From Bradyrhizobium sp. AUGA SZCCT0176 (GTDB taxonomy: Bacteria; Pseudomonadota; Alphaproteobacteria; Rhizobiales; Xanthobacteraceae), in contig NZ_JAFCMB010000001.1 in assembly GCF_018130145.1 (NCBI RefSeq), forward strand, positions 434,001 through 498,000: a DNA stretch of 64,000 bases, written 5' to 3'. This document shows positions 18,059-27,105 of the stretch, in pieces (position 1 is the stretch's first letter; each line of letters begins with the position of its first letter). The translations under genes were made by a program, and so were the position numbers. The notes beneath the pieces are model-generated. The model had not been told where the DNA came from. It made no database searches and saw only the letters and a program-made list of their open reading frames with translations.

Positions 18059-19552
18059 ATGAACCCGCCCGTCGCTGCACGCGCTTCGCAATCCGCCCCC
18101 TCCCTGCGCGACCGCCTGAAGGATCCCTCGCTGCTGCGCGAGCAGTGCTATATCGACGGCGCATGGACCGGGAAGGCGTCCAAGCCGGTGACCAATCCGG
18201 TCAATGGCATTGAGCTGGCAAAAATTCCGGTCATGAGCACCGCGGAGACGACGCAAGCGGTCGAAGCCGCCGAGCGCGCGTTCCCGGCCTGGGCCAAGCT
18301 GACTGCCAAGGCGCGCTCCAACATCCTGCGCAAATGGTTTGACCTGATCATCGCCAATCGCGAAGACATCGCGCTGATCCTGACCTCGGAGCAGGGCAAG
18401 CCGCTGACGGAAGCGCTCGGCGAAGTCGATATCGGCGGCGCCTATGTCGAATTTTTCGCCGAGGAAGCCCGCCGCGTCTATGGCGAAACCATCCCGACCC
18501 AGCGCGCCGATGCGCGGTTGCTCGCGATCAAGCAGCCGATCGGCGTCTGCGGCGCGATCACGCCGTGGAATTTCCCCTGCTCGATGATCACCCGCAAAGT
18601 CTCCCCGGCGCTGGCCGCGGGTTGCACGGTGGTACTCAAGCCTGCCAATGAAACGCCGCTGACCGCGCTGGCGCTGGTGGCGCTCGCCGAAAAAGCCGGC
18701 GTGCCGAAGGGCGTGTTCAACATCCTGACCGGCAATTCCTCGGCGATCGGCAAGGTGCTGTGCGAACACCCGGCGGTGCGCTTCGTCGGCTTCACCGGCT
18801 CGACCGAAGTCGGCAAGATCCTGTACCAGCAGGCCGCCGTCGGCGTGAAGAAGCTCGGCCTCGAGCTCGGCGGCAACGCGCCGTTCGTGGTGTTCGACGA
18901 CGCCGATATCGATGCCGCCGTCGAAGGCGCCATCGTCTCGAAATATCGCAACATGGGCCAGACCTGCGTCTGCGCCAATCGCATCTACGCCCAGGACAAG
19001 ATCTACGACACGTTCGTCGAAAAACTCTCGGCCAAGGTCGCGGCGATGAAGATCGGCGACGGCACGGAAGCCGGCGTGGTGCAGGGCCCGCTGATCAACA
19101 TGGAAGCGGTCGACAAGGTCGAGAAGCACATCGCGGACGCGGTCAAGGGCGGCGCCAAGATCGTCACCGGCGGCAAGCGTCATGCGCTCGGCGGCAGCTT
19201 TTTCGAGCCGACAGTGCTCGCCAACGTCAAGCCCGACGCGCTGGTCGCGCACGAGGAGACCTTCGGGCCGCTGGCGCCGGTGTTCCGCTTCAAGGACGAA
19301 GCCGAGGTGATCGCGTTGTGCAACGCCTCGCCGTTCGGCCTGGCCTCCTACTTCTATTCGCGCGATCTCGGCCGGGTCTGGCGGGTCGCCGAAGCGCTGG
19401 AGTCCGGCATGGTCGGCGTCAACACCGGGCTGATCACAACCGAAGTAGCCCCCTTCGGCGGCGTCAAGGAGTCTGGCCTCGGCCGCGAAGGCTCGCATCA
19501 CGGCATGGAAGAATATGTCGAGATCAAATACGTGATGATGGCGGGGATTTGA
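18059..19552 (+). CDS. gabD: NAD(P)-dependent succinate-semialdehyde dehydrogenase
   Basis: 497 residues, aldehyde dehydrogenase superfamily. The catalytic Cys303 is in NMGQTCVCANRIY and the general base Glu269 in LELGGNAPFVVFDDAD; the cofactor loop is FTGSTEVGK and the substrate/cofactor stretch PWNFPCSMITRKVSPAL. CVCANR and the N-terminal YIDGAW match GabD, which oxidises succinate semialdehyde to succinate in the GABA shunt. A good ribosome-binding site (GAGGAG) lies 9 nt before ATG. Other semialdehydes are possible substrates. Confidence 0.92.
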   Translation: MNPPVAARASQSAPSLRDRLKDPSLLREQCYIDGAWTGKASKPVTNPVNGIELAKIPVMSTAETTQAVEAAERAFPAWAKLTAKARSNILRKWFDLIIANREDIALILTSEQGKPLTEALGEVDIGGAYVEFFAEEARRVYGETIPTQRADARLLAIKQPIGVCGAITPWNFPCSMITRKVSPALAAGCTVVLKPANETPLTALALVALAEKAGVPKGVFNILTGNSSAIGKVLCEHPAVRFVGFTGSTEVGKILYQQAAVGVKKLGLELGGNAPFVVFDDADIDAAVEGAIVSKYRNMGQTCVCANRIYAQDKIYDTFVEKLSAKVAAMKIGDGTEAGVVQGPLINMEAVDKVEKHIADAVKGGAKIVTGGKRHALGGSFFEPTVLANVKPDALVAHEETFGPLAPVFRFKDEAEVIALCNASPFGLASYFYSRDLGRVWRVAEALESGMVGVNTGLITTEVAPFGGVKESGLGREGSHHGMEEYVEIKYVMMAGI

Positions 19553-19655
19553 TCGCGTCGCCCCGGCGAACGTCGGGGCCCATAACCCCGGTCGTCTGTT
19601 GCAGGAGCGGGATGCTTCAGCAAGGCCACTTGCACTTCCCGTGACCATTGACGGC

Positions 19656-19692
19656 ACGGCGTATGGGTCCCGGCTCAAGGCCGGGACGACGG
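19656..19692. repeat. Single palindromic unit (family C)
   Basis: GGCGTATGGGTCCCGGCTCA with its complement CCGGGACGACGG, between convergent gabD and the MetX-like gene. Same right-hand unit as at 11905-11939 and 47700. Confidence 0.7.
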
Positions 19693-19710
19693 TGGTTAGA
19701 TACGTGACGT

Positions 19711-20745
19711 TCAGAGCCCATCCATAAACTGCTTCAGCCGCGGCGCCCATTTGTGGGCGTCGAGGCCGGAGGCGGAGTGGCCGAGTTCGCTGTCGAGCAG
19801 GAAATAATCGGCATCGACACCGGCGGCCTTCAGTCCCTGCATCACGCCGGGCGCGATGTCAGGCGGAAACAATTTGTCGGTCCGCGACAGCACGAACAGT
19901 ACCTTCGATTTGATCTGGCCGAATTGTCCCGTCACGTCGAAGCCGCGCAGCGCTTTGGCAAGAATGATCAGCGAATTGGCATCGAATCCCTCTGCCCAGC
20001 GCGCCGCCTCGTCGCGGATCGCGGCCTCGATCTCCGCGGGATCCGACATCGTCGCTTTCAGGCGGGCCTCGATGCCGTAGGTCTTCAGCGTCGCCATGCG
20101 GATATCGGTCATGGTCTCCCGCACGCCGCCGCGATCATAATAATCGCCGCCGTTCCAGTTCGGGTCCTTCGACAGCGCTCCGAGCAGGCGCGCGACATTC
20201 CCCTCGGATCGTTCGCGGGGCACCACTGGCGAGGTGACGACGGCGGCGATCCCCTTCATCGCGTCGGGATAGTTGACGGCCCATTGCAGCGCCTGGAAGC
20301 CGCCATAGGACGGGCCGACGATCGCAACCAGTCTGTCGATGCCGAGATGATCGAGCAGCAGCCGCTGCGTGCCGACGATGTCGCTGACATTGATATCAGG
20401 GAATCGCGGCCCGTAAGGTTTGCCGGTTGCGGGGTCGATACTCCCAGCATTGGTCGATCCGTAGGACGAGCCCAGCATGTTCGGGCAGATCGCAAAATAG
20501 CGGTTGGTATCGACGGCCTTGCCGGGGCCGACGATCTCACTCCAGCTGCCTTCGCCCGTCGTGCCGCCGGGATCGATGATGTGCGGGCCGCTGGTGTTGC
20601 CATGTGTGATCAGCACAGCATTGCTGCGATCGGGCGCCAGCATGCCGAGCGTCGCATAGGCGATCGTCACCTCTGGGATCACGATGCCGCTTTGCAGGCG
20701 AAAGTTGGTGGTCGAAAATGTCTTCGCGTCAGCCTGTGCGGTCAT
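19711..20745 (-). CDS. MetX-like alpha/beta hydrolase (homoserine O-acetyltransferase fold)
   Basis: 344 residues from ATG 20745 (MTAQADAKTFSTTNFRLQSG); the upstream extension to 20820 overlaps the transporter gene and is unlikely. Features of the MetX family are LITHGNTSGPHI, NMLGSSYGSTNAGSIDPATG and the nucleophile elbow IVGPSYGGFQALQWAV (Ser in GPSYGG), with a C-terminal LGHSASGLDAHKW for the His. MetX acetylates homoserine in methionine synthesis, but the short form and the SYGG elbow fit the broader uncharacterised hydrolase group. It sits 40 bp downstream of the SulP transporter and may be cotranscribed. Confidence 0.82.
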   Translation of the reverse strand: MTAQADAKTFSTTNFRLQSGIVIPEVTIAYATLGMLAPDRSNAVLITHGNTSGPHIIDPGGTTGEGSWSEIVGPGKAVDTNRYFAICPNMLGSSYGSTNAGSIDPATGKPYGPRFPDINVSDIVGTQRLLLDHLGIDRLVAIVGPSYGGFQALQWAVNYPDAMKGIAAVVTSPVVPRERSEGNVARLLGALSKDPNWNGGDYYDRGGVRETMTDIRMATLKTYGIEARLKATMSDPAEIEAAIRDEAARWAEGFDANSLIILAKALRGFDVTGQFGQIKSKVLFVLSRTDKLFPPDIAPGVMQGLKAAGVDADYFLLDSELGHSASGLDAHKWAPRLKQFMDGL

Positions 20746-20785
20746 GTGCTCTAACCCGGGAGGAGGAAGCTCAAAAAGCAGCGTT

Positions 20786-22987
20786 CTATCGCCGTAACAC
20801 TGCAATGGTGCGATTGGCAAAAGTAAGTCGTTCGGCCATAACCGATACGAAATAGGTCAGCAGCTTCTGGCTGAGCGAGGGATCGTCGATCTTGAGCGCT
20901 TCAAACTGATGCGCACTGAGGACGTACAGAATACTTGCGACCTCGGCTTGAATCGTCGCGCTGCGTTGCGCCTGCGACACCAGGCCCATTTCGCCGATCG
21001 TCGTGTAGCGGCCGAGGCTTCGTACCCGCGTGGTGCGGCCTTCGTCAGCGGGCACCATGATGCCAACGCGGCCGTCCAGGATGAAATGCATGGAATCGGC
21101 GACGTCGCCGGCGCTGACAATGATCTCTCCGGCGTCGATCTCGACACGCTCGCAGCGATGCATCAGCGCCACGGCGTCGCGCGGGGTTCCGAGAATCTGC
21201 GTGAACCAGTCACGCAGATTGGCCTCCTCCTGCTCGTGCCCCTGATGCTTCGCGATGATCTCGTTCTCGCATTGCTCCAGCGCATGATCGAGCTCCGGCA
21301 CGATACGAACCCGGCCGGAGATGAAACCGCTGGACCGCAGCGCCTTCTCGGCGAGCTTAGGCAAATGAACCAGCACCAGTTCGATGTGACGCTCGTCGGC
21401 GCTGCGCTTGATCTGGGCAAAACTGTAGGCCGCCGATGAATCGAATCCGGTGACCAGCTTGAAGTCGAACACCAGATAGCGGCATTCCGGACGCTGCGCG
21501 AGCAGCGCCTTGACGTGCTGGTAAAGCCGGTTGGCGGAACCGAAGAACAGATAGCTTTGCAGATTAAGGCCCTGGATTTGTCCGCCATGGGCCGTCAGAA
21601 CCGTCTGGTCGTCGCGCGAACGATCCAGCGAACTGCGATATTCGGAGCCGTCAAAGCTGAATTTGATTGGATCGATCCGCGCGGCCGTGAACGCGAATGT
21701 CGCGCAGCCGATCACGACGCCGATCAGCACGCCCGCGACAAAACCCCATTGCAGGATGATGACGATGATCGCCAGCAGGGAGACATATTCGGTCTTGGTC
21801 AGGCGCCGCCGCGATTCGATGATCCATTTGTGCAGCTGATCGGCGCCCAGATAGATCAGCAGACCCCCGAGCACGAATTTCGGCATATAGCCGAGCAGCA
21901 TCGGAGCAACCGCCAGCATCAGAACCGAGATCGCGGCCACCGTCAGGCCGGCGAGCCGGCCGGTCCCGCCGCTGCTGAAGTTGAGGATGGTGCGGCTGAC
22001 CGAGATGCAGCCGGTATAGCCGCCGAACGCGCCGGACAGGATGTTGGCCAGGCCCGTGACGTTCAATTCCCGCTCGAGATTGGCTTCGCGGTGCGCGACA
22101 ACCTCGATGCCTGCGGTGTTGAACAGCGTACTCGACGCCGTGACGAAAATGACGGCGACCAGATTGCCGAGCAGATCCGGCACGGCATGCCAGGGATAGC
22201 GGGCCATATCGGCCGTGTTCCACGGCAGCATGATGCTGACGCTAGGGGGTGGCTGAAATGTCCATCCCGAGGCCTGCGCTTCTGCTGACGTGAATCCCGC
22301 CAGCCAGAAAGCGATATGTCCAACGACCACGCCCCCGACCAGCATGGCGGGTAGGCCAAACGAGGTGCGCGTGCGATGCCAGGTCAGATACAAGGCCAGC
22401 GCCATGGCGCAGGCCGCCGCCAATTCGGACAGGGTCAGGATGTTGGCGAACTGATCTAGCGTCGTCAGTTGAAGGCGATGGCCGGTGATGACGCGGACCG
22501 CGCCCAAAAGGATCAAACAGGCGGTGGCGCCGAGGAACCCGCCCACGACGGGATAGGGCACATAACGGATCGCGCGGCCCATTCGCGTCACCCCGAAGCC
22601 GCACAGCACGATGCCGGTGACGATGGCCGAAAGCCCAAGCGTCATTAGCGCCGGGGCGAGCAACGATGCGGAGGGATCGCTGGCGACAACGTGCTCGACC
22701 AGCGACGCTGCCAATATTCCGGTCATCGCCGCCGTGGAACTCTCGGGCGCCGCAATGGCGAACGGGAATGAGCTTCCCCACGCGATGACAGCGGCGAGGA
22801 TGGCCGAGGAGATGAAGGTCGCGGCGAGGCCGTAGGACAGATATGGCGCCAAGGGCCCGGTAAAAATCAGAAGCGAGTACGACAGGCCAAATGTAATCGT
22901 CAGGACACTGGCGGCGCTGCCGCCGAGAATGTCATTGAGGGCCTTCCGAATTAACTCCGGCTCGCCTTTGAGAGATCGACTGACCAC
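20786..22987 (-). CDS. SulP anion transporter with STAS and cyclic-nucleotide-binding domains
   Basis: 733 residues. Residues about 1-430 are a multi-spanning SulP/SLC26 permease (for example FGGYTGCISVSRTILNFSSGG). About 450-570 is a STAS domain with YLVFDFKLVTGFDSSAAYSF. About 590-725 is a Crp-type cNMP-binding domain (EIIVSAGDVADSMHFILDGRVGIMVP, TRVRSLGRYTTIGEMGLVSQAQRSATIQAE). The family imports sulfate, bicarbonate or organic acids. The C-terminal cNMP module suggests gating or tethering by a cyclic nucleotide. GTG start at 22987. The transported ion is not determinable. Confidence 0.93.
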   Translation of the reverse strand: MVSRSLKGEPELIRKALNDILGGSAASVLTITFGLSYSLLIFTGPLAPYLSYGLAATFISSAILAAVIAWGSSFPFAIAAPESSTAAMTGILAASLVEHVVASDPSASLLAPALMTLGLSAIVTGIVLCGFGVTRMGRAIRYVPYPVVGGFLGATACLILLGAVRVITGHRLQLTTLDQFANILTLSELAAACAMALALYLTWHRTRTSFGLPAMLVGGVVVGHIAFWLAGFTSAEAQASGWTFQPPPSVSIMLPWNTADMARYPWHAVPDLLGNLVAVIFVTASSTLFNTAGIEVVAHREANLERELNVTGLANILSGAFGGYTGCISVSRTILNFSSGGTGRLAGLTVAAISVLMLAVAPMLLGYMPKFVLGGLLIYLGADQLHKWIIESRRRLTKTEYVSLLAIIVIILQWGFVAGVLIGVVIGCATFAFTAARIDPIKFSFDGSEYRSSLDRSRDDQTVLTAHGGQIQGLNLQSYLFFGSANRLYQHVKALLAQRPECRYLVFDFKLVTGFDSSAAYSFAQIKRSADERHIELVLVHLPKLAEKALRSSGFISGRVRIVPELDHALEQCENEIIAKHQGHEQEEANLRDWFTQILGTPRDAVALMHRCERVEIDAGEIIVSAGDVADSMHFILDGRVGIMVPADEGRTTRVRSLGRYTTIGEMGLVSQAQRSATIQAEVASILYVLSAHQFEALKIDDPSLSQKLLTYFVSVMAERLTFANRTIAVLRR

Positions 22988-23080
22988 GCCCCACTTGCCC
23001 CCGGCACCCCTGCCAGTGGTAGAGACCGCAGACAGAGATCACAACGTTATTCTTATGACAGGGGACGTGTGACGGTGCCG

Positions 23081-23890
23081 TCAGCCGTTCCCCACGATAT
23101 CTCCACCAAACGCGCCATGGCGGCCGACGCCGGACGCAAATCGTGCAGCGCCTGAGAGTGTCTCGCCCGAGGCGATCACCTTCAGTCCGCCGCGCATTTC
23201 GTTGGCGATGGCGTCTTCCTCAGCGAGATCCCATTGCCGCAGCGCCGACAGCCGGTCGGCGCGCATGCAGGTCTGCGGGAAGGCCGCGATTTCCCTGGCC
23301 AGCGCAATGGCCTGTGCAACGGCTTCGCCTCTTCGGACCAGACGATTGGCAAGGCCCATGCGCAACGCCTCCGGCCCGCCGACCGGGCGCCCGGTCAGGA
23401 TCAGGTCGATGGCCTGGGAATGGCCGATCAGCCGCGGCAGGCGGATGGTGCCGAGATCGATCAGGGGTACGCCAAACCTGCGGCAGAAGATGCCGAAGGT
23501 GGCGTCCTCGGCGACGACCCGCATGTCCGCCCAGAGCGCCAGTTCCATGCCGCCGGCGACGGCAAATCCCTCGACCGCGGCGATCACGGGTTTTGACAGC
23601 CGCAACCGGCTCGGCCCCATCGGCGCAATCGAGTCATGGCCGCCGATCTCGCGCTTCTTGTTGGGATCGCCCGCCGCCACCGCCTTGAGGTCGGCGCCGG
23701 CGCAGAAATAACCGCCGGTGCCGGTGAACACCGCAACAGATGCTGCTTCATCGGCGTCGAACGCCAGAAACGCATCGTAGAGTTTGCGCGCGGTCGCGCC
23801 GTCGACGGCGTTGCGGCAATGCGGACGGTTGATGGAAACGATGGTCACCGGCCCATCGCGTTCGACAAGCACGCTATCGGTCTCGGTCAT
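23081..23890 (-). CDS. Enoyl-CoA hydratase/isomerase family protein
   Basis: 269 residues, crotonase fold. N-terminal VTIVSINRPHCRNAVDGATARKL, the oxyanion-hole stretch GGYFCAGADLKAVAAG and KPVIAAVEGFAVAGGMELALWADMRV are diagnostic. The usual second Glu position reads FGIFCRRFGVPLIDLGTIRLPRLIG. The family hydrates or isomerises acyl-CoA substrates. Its ATG overlaps the TGA of the upstream VOC gene by 4 bp (ATGA), so translation is likely coupled. Confidence 0.92.
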   Translation of the reverse strand: MTETDSVLVERDGPVTIVSINRPHCRNAVDGATARKLYDAFLAFDADEAASVAVFTGTGGYFCAGADLKAVAAGDPNKKREIGGHDSIAPMGPSRLRLSKPVIAAVEGFAVAGGMELALWADMRVVAEDATFGIFCRRFGVPLIDLGTIRLPRLIGHSQAIDLILTGRPVGGPEALRMGLANRLVRRGEAVAQAIALAREIAAFPQTCMRADRLSALRQWDLAEEDAIANEMRGGLKVIASGETLSGAARFASGVGRHGAFGGDIVGNG

Positions 23891-24336
23891 GTCTGCGCTC
23901 CCGCGTTAGGTTGAAGTAGATCCCACAGGTTGCCATAGAGATCTTCGAAGACGGCAACCGTGCCGTAGCTCTCTACCTTTGGCTCCCGGACAAAGATGAC
24001 ACCTTTGGACGTGTAAGCGCGAAAGTCGCGCCAGAAATCGTCGGTGTGGAGGAACAGAAATACGCGGCCTCCGGTTTGATTTCCAATACGAGACGCCTGC
24101 ACGTCATCTACGGCCCGCGCAAGCAGCAGGCGTGATCCGGTCGAACCCCGCGGGGCCACGACAACCCAGCGCTTACCTTGCGCGGGAATCACCCTGTCTT
24201 CGATCAGGGCAAATCCGAGTACATCGACATAGAAGGCAATTGCTTCGTCGTAATCGCGCACCACGAGAGCCAATTGGCCAATCGTCTGTCCTGCTACGAC
24301 GGGTTGATCGCCTGCTCCGGTCATATTCATCCTCAA
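23887..24336 (-). CDS. VOC-family (glyoxalase-like) protein
   Basis: 149 residues, a vicinal-oxygen-chelate domain: IGQLALVVRDYDEAIAFYVDVLGFALIED at the N-terminus and a C-terminal VAVFEDLYGNLWDLLQP with the metal-ligand Glu position. The fold is used by glyoxalases, dioxygenases and resistance proteins; the reaction is not readable. It is the first gene of a two-gene unit with an enoyl-CoA hydratase (4-bp overlap). The start could be 24336 or four codons later. Confidence 0.88.
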   Translation of the reverse strand: MRMNMTGAGDQPVVAGQTIGQLALVVRDYDEAIAFYVDVLGFALIEDRVIPAQGKRWVVVAPRGSTGSRLLLARAVDDVQASRIGNQTGGRVFLFLHTDDFWRDFRAYTSKGVIFVREPKVESYGTVAVFEDLYGNLWDLLQPNAGAQT

Positions 24337-24395
24337 TCATGCGGAGGATCATTTCGTCGTGTCGGATCGGGTGGTGTCTAGCCGATCTTCAGCTG

Positions 24396-24485
24396 CGTAG
24401 GGTGGGCAAAGGCGCGCTTGCGCCGTGCCCACCATCTATCGGTTATCAGAAATGGTGGGCACGCTGCGCTTTGCCCACCCTACGA
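24396..24485. repeat. Palindromic repeat (family D)
   Basis: Two arms, GTAGGGTGGGCAAAGGCGCG and its near reverse complement ending TTTGCCCACCCTAC, around a centre with GTGCCCACCA and TGGTGGGCAC. It forms a 90-bp cruciform between the VOC gene and purC. I associate the GTGGGCAAAG type with Bradyrhizobium intergenic DNA from memory. Confidence 0.75.
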
Positions 24486-24492
24486 GAAGTCA

Positions 24493-25407
24493 TCATATCT
24501 TGAGTTCCGCTCCCGTCACGCGTCGATACGCTTCCAGATAGCGCTTGCTGGTGGCGTCGACCACGCTCGCCGGGAGCGGGGGAGGCGGCGCGTCGCCGTT
24601 CCAGCGGCCGGCGCGGCGTTCGGCGTCGAGGTAATCGCGCAGCGGCTGCTTGTCGAAGCTCGGCTGCGGCTGGCCCGGCTTGTAGACGTCGACCGCCCAG
24701 AACCGCGAACTGTCTGGAGTCATCACTTCGTCGATCAGGATGATGCGGCCGTCACCGTCGCGGCCGAACTCGAATTTGGTGTCGGCGATGATGATGCCCT
24801 GCTTGCGGCTGACCTTCTCGCCGAAATCATAGACGGTGCGGGCCATGCCCTCCAGCGTCTGCGCGACGTCGGCGCCCAAAATCTCGCGGACGCGCGCGAC
24901 CGTGATGTTCTCGTCATGGCCGGTCTCGGCCTTGGTCGCCGGGCTGAAAATCGAAGGCTCCAGCTTCTCGCTTTCGACCAGACCCGCCGCGAGCTTCTCG
25001 CCGGCCAGCGTGCCCGATGCGGCATATTCCTTCCAGGCCGATCCCGAGATGTAGCCGCGGATCACGCATTCAACCGGGAAGACGGTAGTGCGCCGGCAGA
25101 GCATCGCGCGTCCTGCGATGTCGGCGCGGTGTGCCTTCAGCGCCGGCACCTGCGCGATGATCTCGTCGGCATCCGCGCTGATCATGTGATGCGGCACGAC
25201 GTCCGCGAGCTGCCTGAACCACCATGCGCTGATCTGGGTCAGCACCGCGCCCTTCATCGGGATGGTTTCGGCCATCACGACGTCGAACGCGCTGATGCGG
25301 TCGGTGGTCAGCAGCAGCACGCGGTCGTCGCCGACGGCATAGATATCGCGGACCTTGCCGCGCCCGATCCGTGGCAGGGGCAAATCGCTGGCGAGCATCG
25401 CGTTCAT
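24493..25407 (-). CDS. purC: Phosphoribosylaminoimidazole-succinocarboxamide synthase
   Basis: 304 residues. SAICAR synthetase joins CAIR and aspartate with ATP in purine biosynthesis. The nucleotide stretch [31 protein letters not shown] is present, with the signature [39 protein letters not shown] and the [11 protein letters not shown] region also match. The length corresponds to the longer, yeast-like/plant-type PurC form. It stands apart from other pur genes here. Confidence 0.97.
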   Translation of the reverse strand: MNAMLASDLPLPRIGRGKVRDIYAVGDDRVLLLTTDRISAFDVVMAETIPMKGAVLTQISAWWFRQLADVVPHHMISADADEIIAQVPALKAHRADIAGRAMLCRRTTVFPVECVIRGYISGSAWKEYAASGTLAGEKLAAGLVESEKLEPSIFSPATKAETGHDENITVARVREILGADVAQTLEGMARTVYDFGEKVSRKQGIIIADTKFEFGRDGDGRIILIDEVMTPDSSRFWAVDVYKPGQPQPSFDKQPLRDYLDAERRAGRWNGDAPPPPLPASVVDATSKRYLEAYRRVTGAELKI

Positions 25408-25479
25408 GGTGTCATGCTTTCAAGAGGCGCGCCCGCGGGTGAAGCGCGGGTAGCGGAGCTTTGGTAGCCGAGGGATAGC

Positions 25480-26397
25480 TCACTCCGGCAGCGGAATGAA
25501 CTCGTGTTCCTGGGGAACATGGGCAAAACGGCCGGTTTTCCAGTCCTGTTTGGCCTGTTCGATCCGCTCCTTGCTGGAAGAAACGAAATTCCACCAGATA
25601 TGGCGCGGGCCCTCCAGCGCGTCCCCGCCGAGGAACATCATCCGGGTCGGCTTGATCGCCTTCACGGTGATGCGGTCGCCGGGCCGGAAGATCAACAGGC
25701 GCGGCGCCTCGTAGCGCTCGTTCGCGATCTCGACTTCGCCGTCCACCACATAGATCGCGCGCTCCTCGTGGTCAGGATCGAGCGGCACGCTGGTGCCGGC
25801 GGTGGCCGTCACCTCGGTATAGAACCAGGGCGATACCATCGTGACCGGCGATTTCACGCCAAAGCCGCTGCCGGCGATGATGCGGGCGGTAAAACCACCG
25901 TCGTTCACGGTCGGCAGGCTTTCGGCGGAGTAGTGCTGGAACGATGGCGCGATTTCCTCCGAGCCTGCCGGCAGTGCGATCCAGCTTTGCAGGCCCAGCA
26001 TCTTCTGGCCGTCGCGGCGCTGCACGTCGGGCGTGCGTTCGGAATGGGCGATGCCGCGGCCGGCGGTCATCAGATTCATCGCGCCGGGCTGGATCTCCTG
26101 AATGTTGCCCTCGCTGTCGCGGTGCATGATGCTGCCGTCAAACAGGTAGGTGACGGTGGCAAGCCCGATATGCGGATGCGGGCGTACGTCCATGCCGTTG
26201 CCGGCGATGAACTGCATCGGGCCGAAATGATCGAAGAAGATGAAGGGGCCGACCATCTGCCGCTTGCCGTGCGGCAATGCGCGCCGAACCACGAATCCAT
26301 CGCCGAGATCACGGGTGCGCGGCACGATGATGAGTTCAAGCGCGTCGCAGGTCTTGGGATCGCCGAGCACGGGATCGTTGGAGGGTTGCCAGCTCAT
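25480..26397 (-). CDS. Pirin family protein
   Basis: 305 residues from ATG 26397, preceded by AAAGGAG at good spacing; a longer frame to 26457 lacks this. A bicupin protein: GPFIFFDHFGPMQFIAG, then the metal-binding HPHIGLATVTYLFDGSIMHRD with further His/Glu ligands, and GRGIAHSERTP. Pirins bind iron; some have quercetin 2,3-dioxygenase activity or act as redox-linked regulators. Divergent from the acetyltransferase gene at 26472. Confidence 0.93.
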   Translation of the reverse strand: MSWQPSNDPVLGDPKTCDALELIIVPRTRDLGDGFVVRRALPHGKRQMVGPFIFFDHFGPMQFIAGNGMDVRPHPHIGLATVTYLFDGSIMHRDSEGNIQEIQPGAMNLMTAGRGIAHSERTPDVQRRDGQKMLGLQSWIALPAGSEEIAPSFQHYSAESLPTVNDGGFTARIIAGSGFGVKSPVTMVSPWFYTEVTATAGTSVPLDPDHEERAIYVVDGEVEIANERYEAPRLLIFRPGDRITVKAIKPTRMMFLGGDALEGPRHIWWNFVSSSKERIEQAKQDWKTGRFAHVPQEHEFIPLPE

Positions 26398-26471
26398 GAG
26401 AAGCTCCTTTGCATCTGTGGCGACCTTAGCAACAATGGCAGGGTTGCGTCCAAACACGTATTGAGGAACCG

Positions 26472-27044
26472 ATGATCCCTCCGCTCAAGCCGGGTGCGAA
26501 ACTGTTGCAGACCGACGGTCCGGTGATCGAGACCGCGCGGCTGATCCTGCGGCCATGGCGCAGCAGCGATATCGCCGCGAATACGGCGATGCTGTCCGAT
26601 CCCGGTACCGCACGCTACATCGCCCCCGACGGCAAGCCGGTCACGTCAGAGATCAACGGATGGCGCAACGCCGCCGTTATTTCCGGGCACTGGGCGTTGT
26701 ATGGCTTCGGCATGTTCGCGGTCGAGGAGAGGTCGAGCGGCCGATATATCGGGCGCGTGGGACCATGGTCGCCGCCGGGTTGGCCAGGCCTTGAGGTCGG
26801 CTGGGGCATCGCCTGCGAATGCCGCGGCAAGGGCTATGCGGTGGAAGCGGCGCGGGCGTCGATCGACTGGGTGTTTGCGACCTTCGAGATCGAGGAGATC
26901 ATCCATTGCATCAGGAGCGACAACGCGCCGTCACAAGCGGTGGCGCGAAAATTGGGGGCCAGGAACGATCGCGAAGGTGACTTGCTCGGCAAGCCTGTCG
27001 ACATATGGGTGACGTCGCGTAAATTCTGGGCGGACCAAAATTGA
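26472..27044 (+). CDS. GNAT-family N-acetyltransferase
   Basis: 190 residues. RimJ/RimL-type GNAT: ETARLILRPWRSSDIAANTAML near the start, YIGRVGPWSPPGWPGLEVGW, the acetyl-CoA loop ACECRGKGYAVEAARASIDWVF, and SDNAPSQAVARKLGA. These enzymes acetylate protein N-termini or small amines; the substrate is unknown. TGAGGA lies 8 nt before the ATG. Confidence 0.92.
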   Translation: MIPPLKPGAKLLQTDGPVIETARLILRPWRSSDIAANTAMLSDPGTARYIAPDGKPVTSEINGWRNAAVISGHWALYGFGMFAVEERSSGRYIGRVGPWSPPGWPGLEVGWGIACECRGKGYAVEAARASIDWVFATFEIEEIIHCIRSDNAPSQAVARKLGARNDREGDLLGKPVDIWVTSRKFWADQN

Positions 27045-27105
27045 ATCGTTCATCGATCTGCACTAAAATCAGCGGGCGCGGCTGATCGCGCTTCTGGACC
27101 GATCG

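Noticed and set aside
17951..19750. 599-codon minus-strand frame opposite gabD
   Set aside because: Antisense shadow of an intact aldehyde dehydrogenase.
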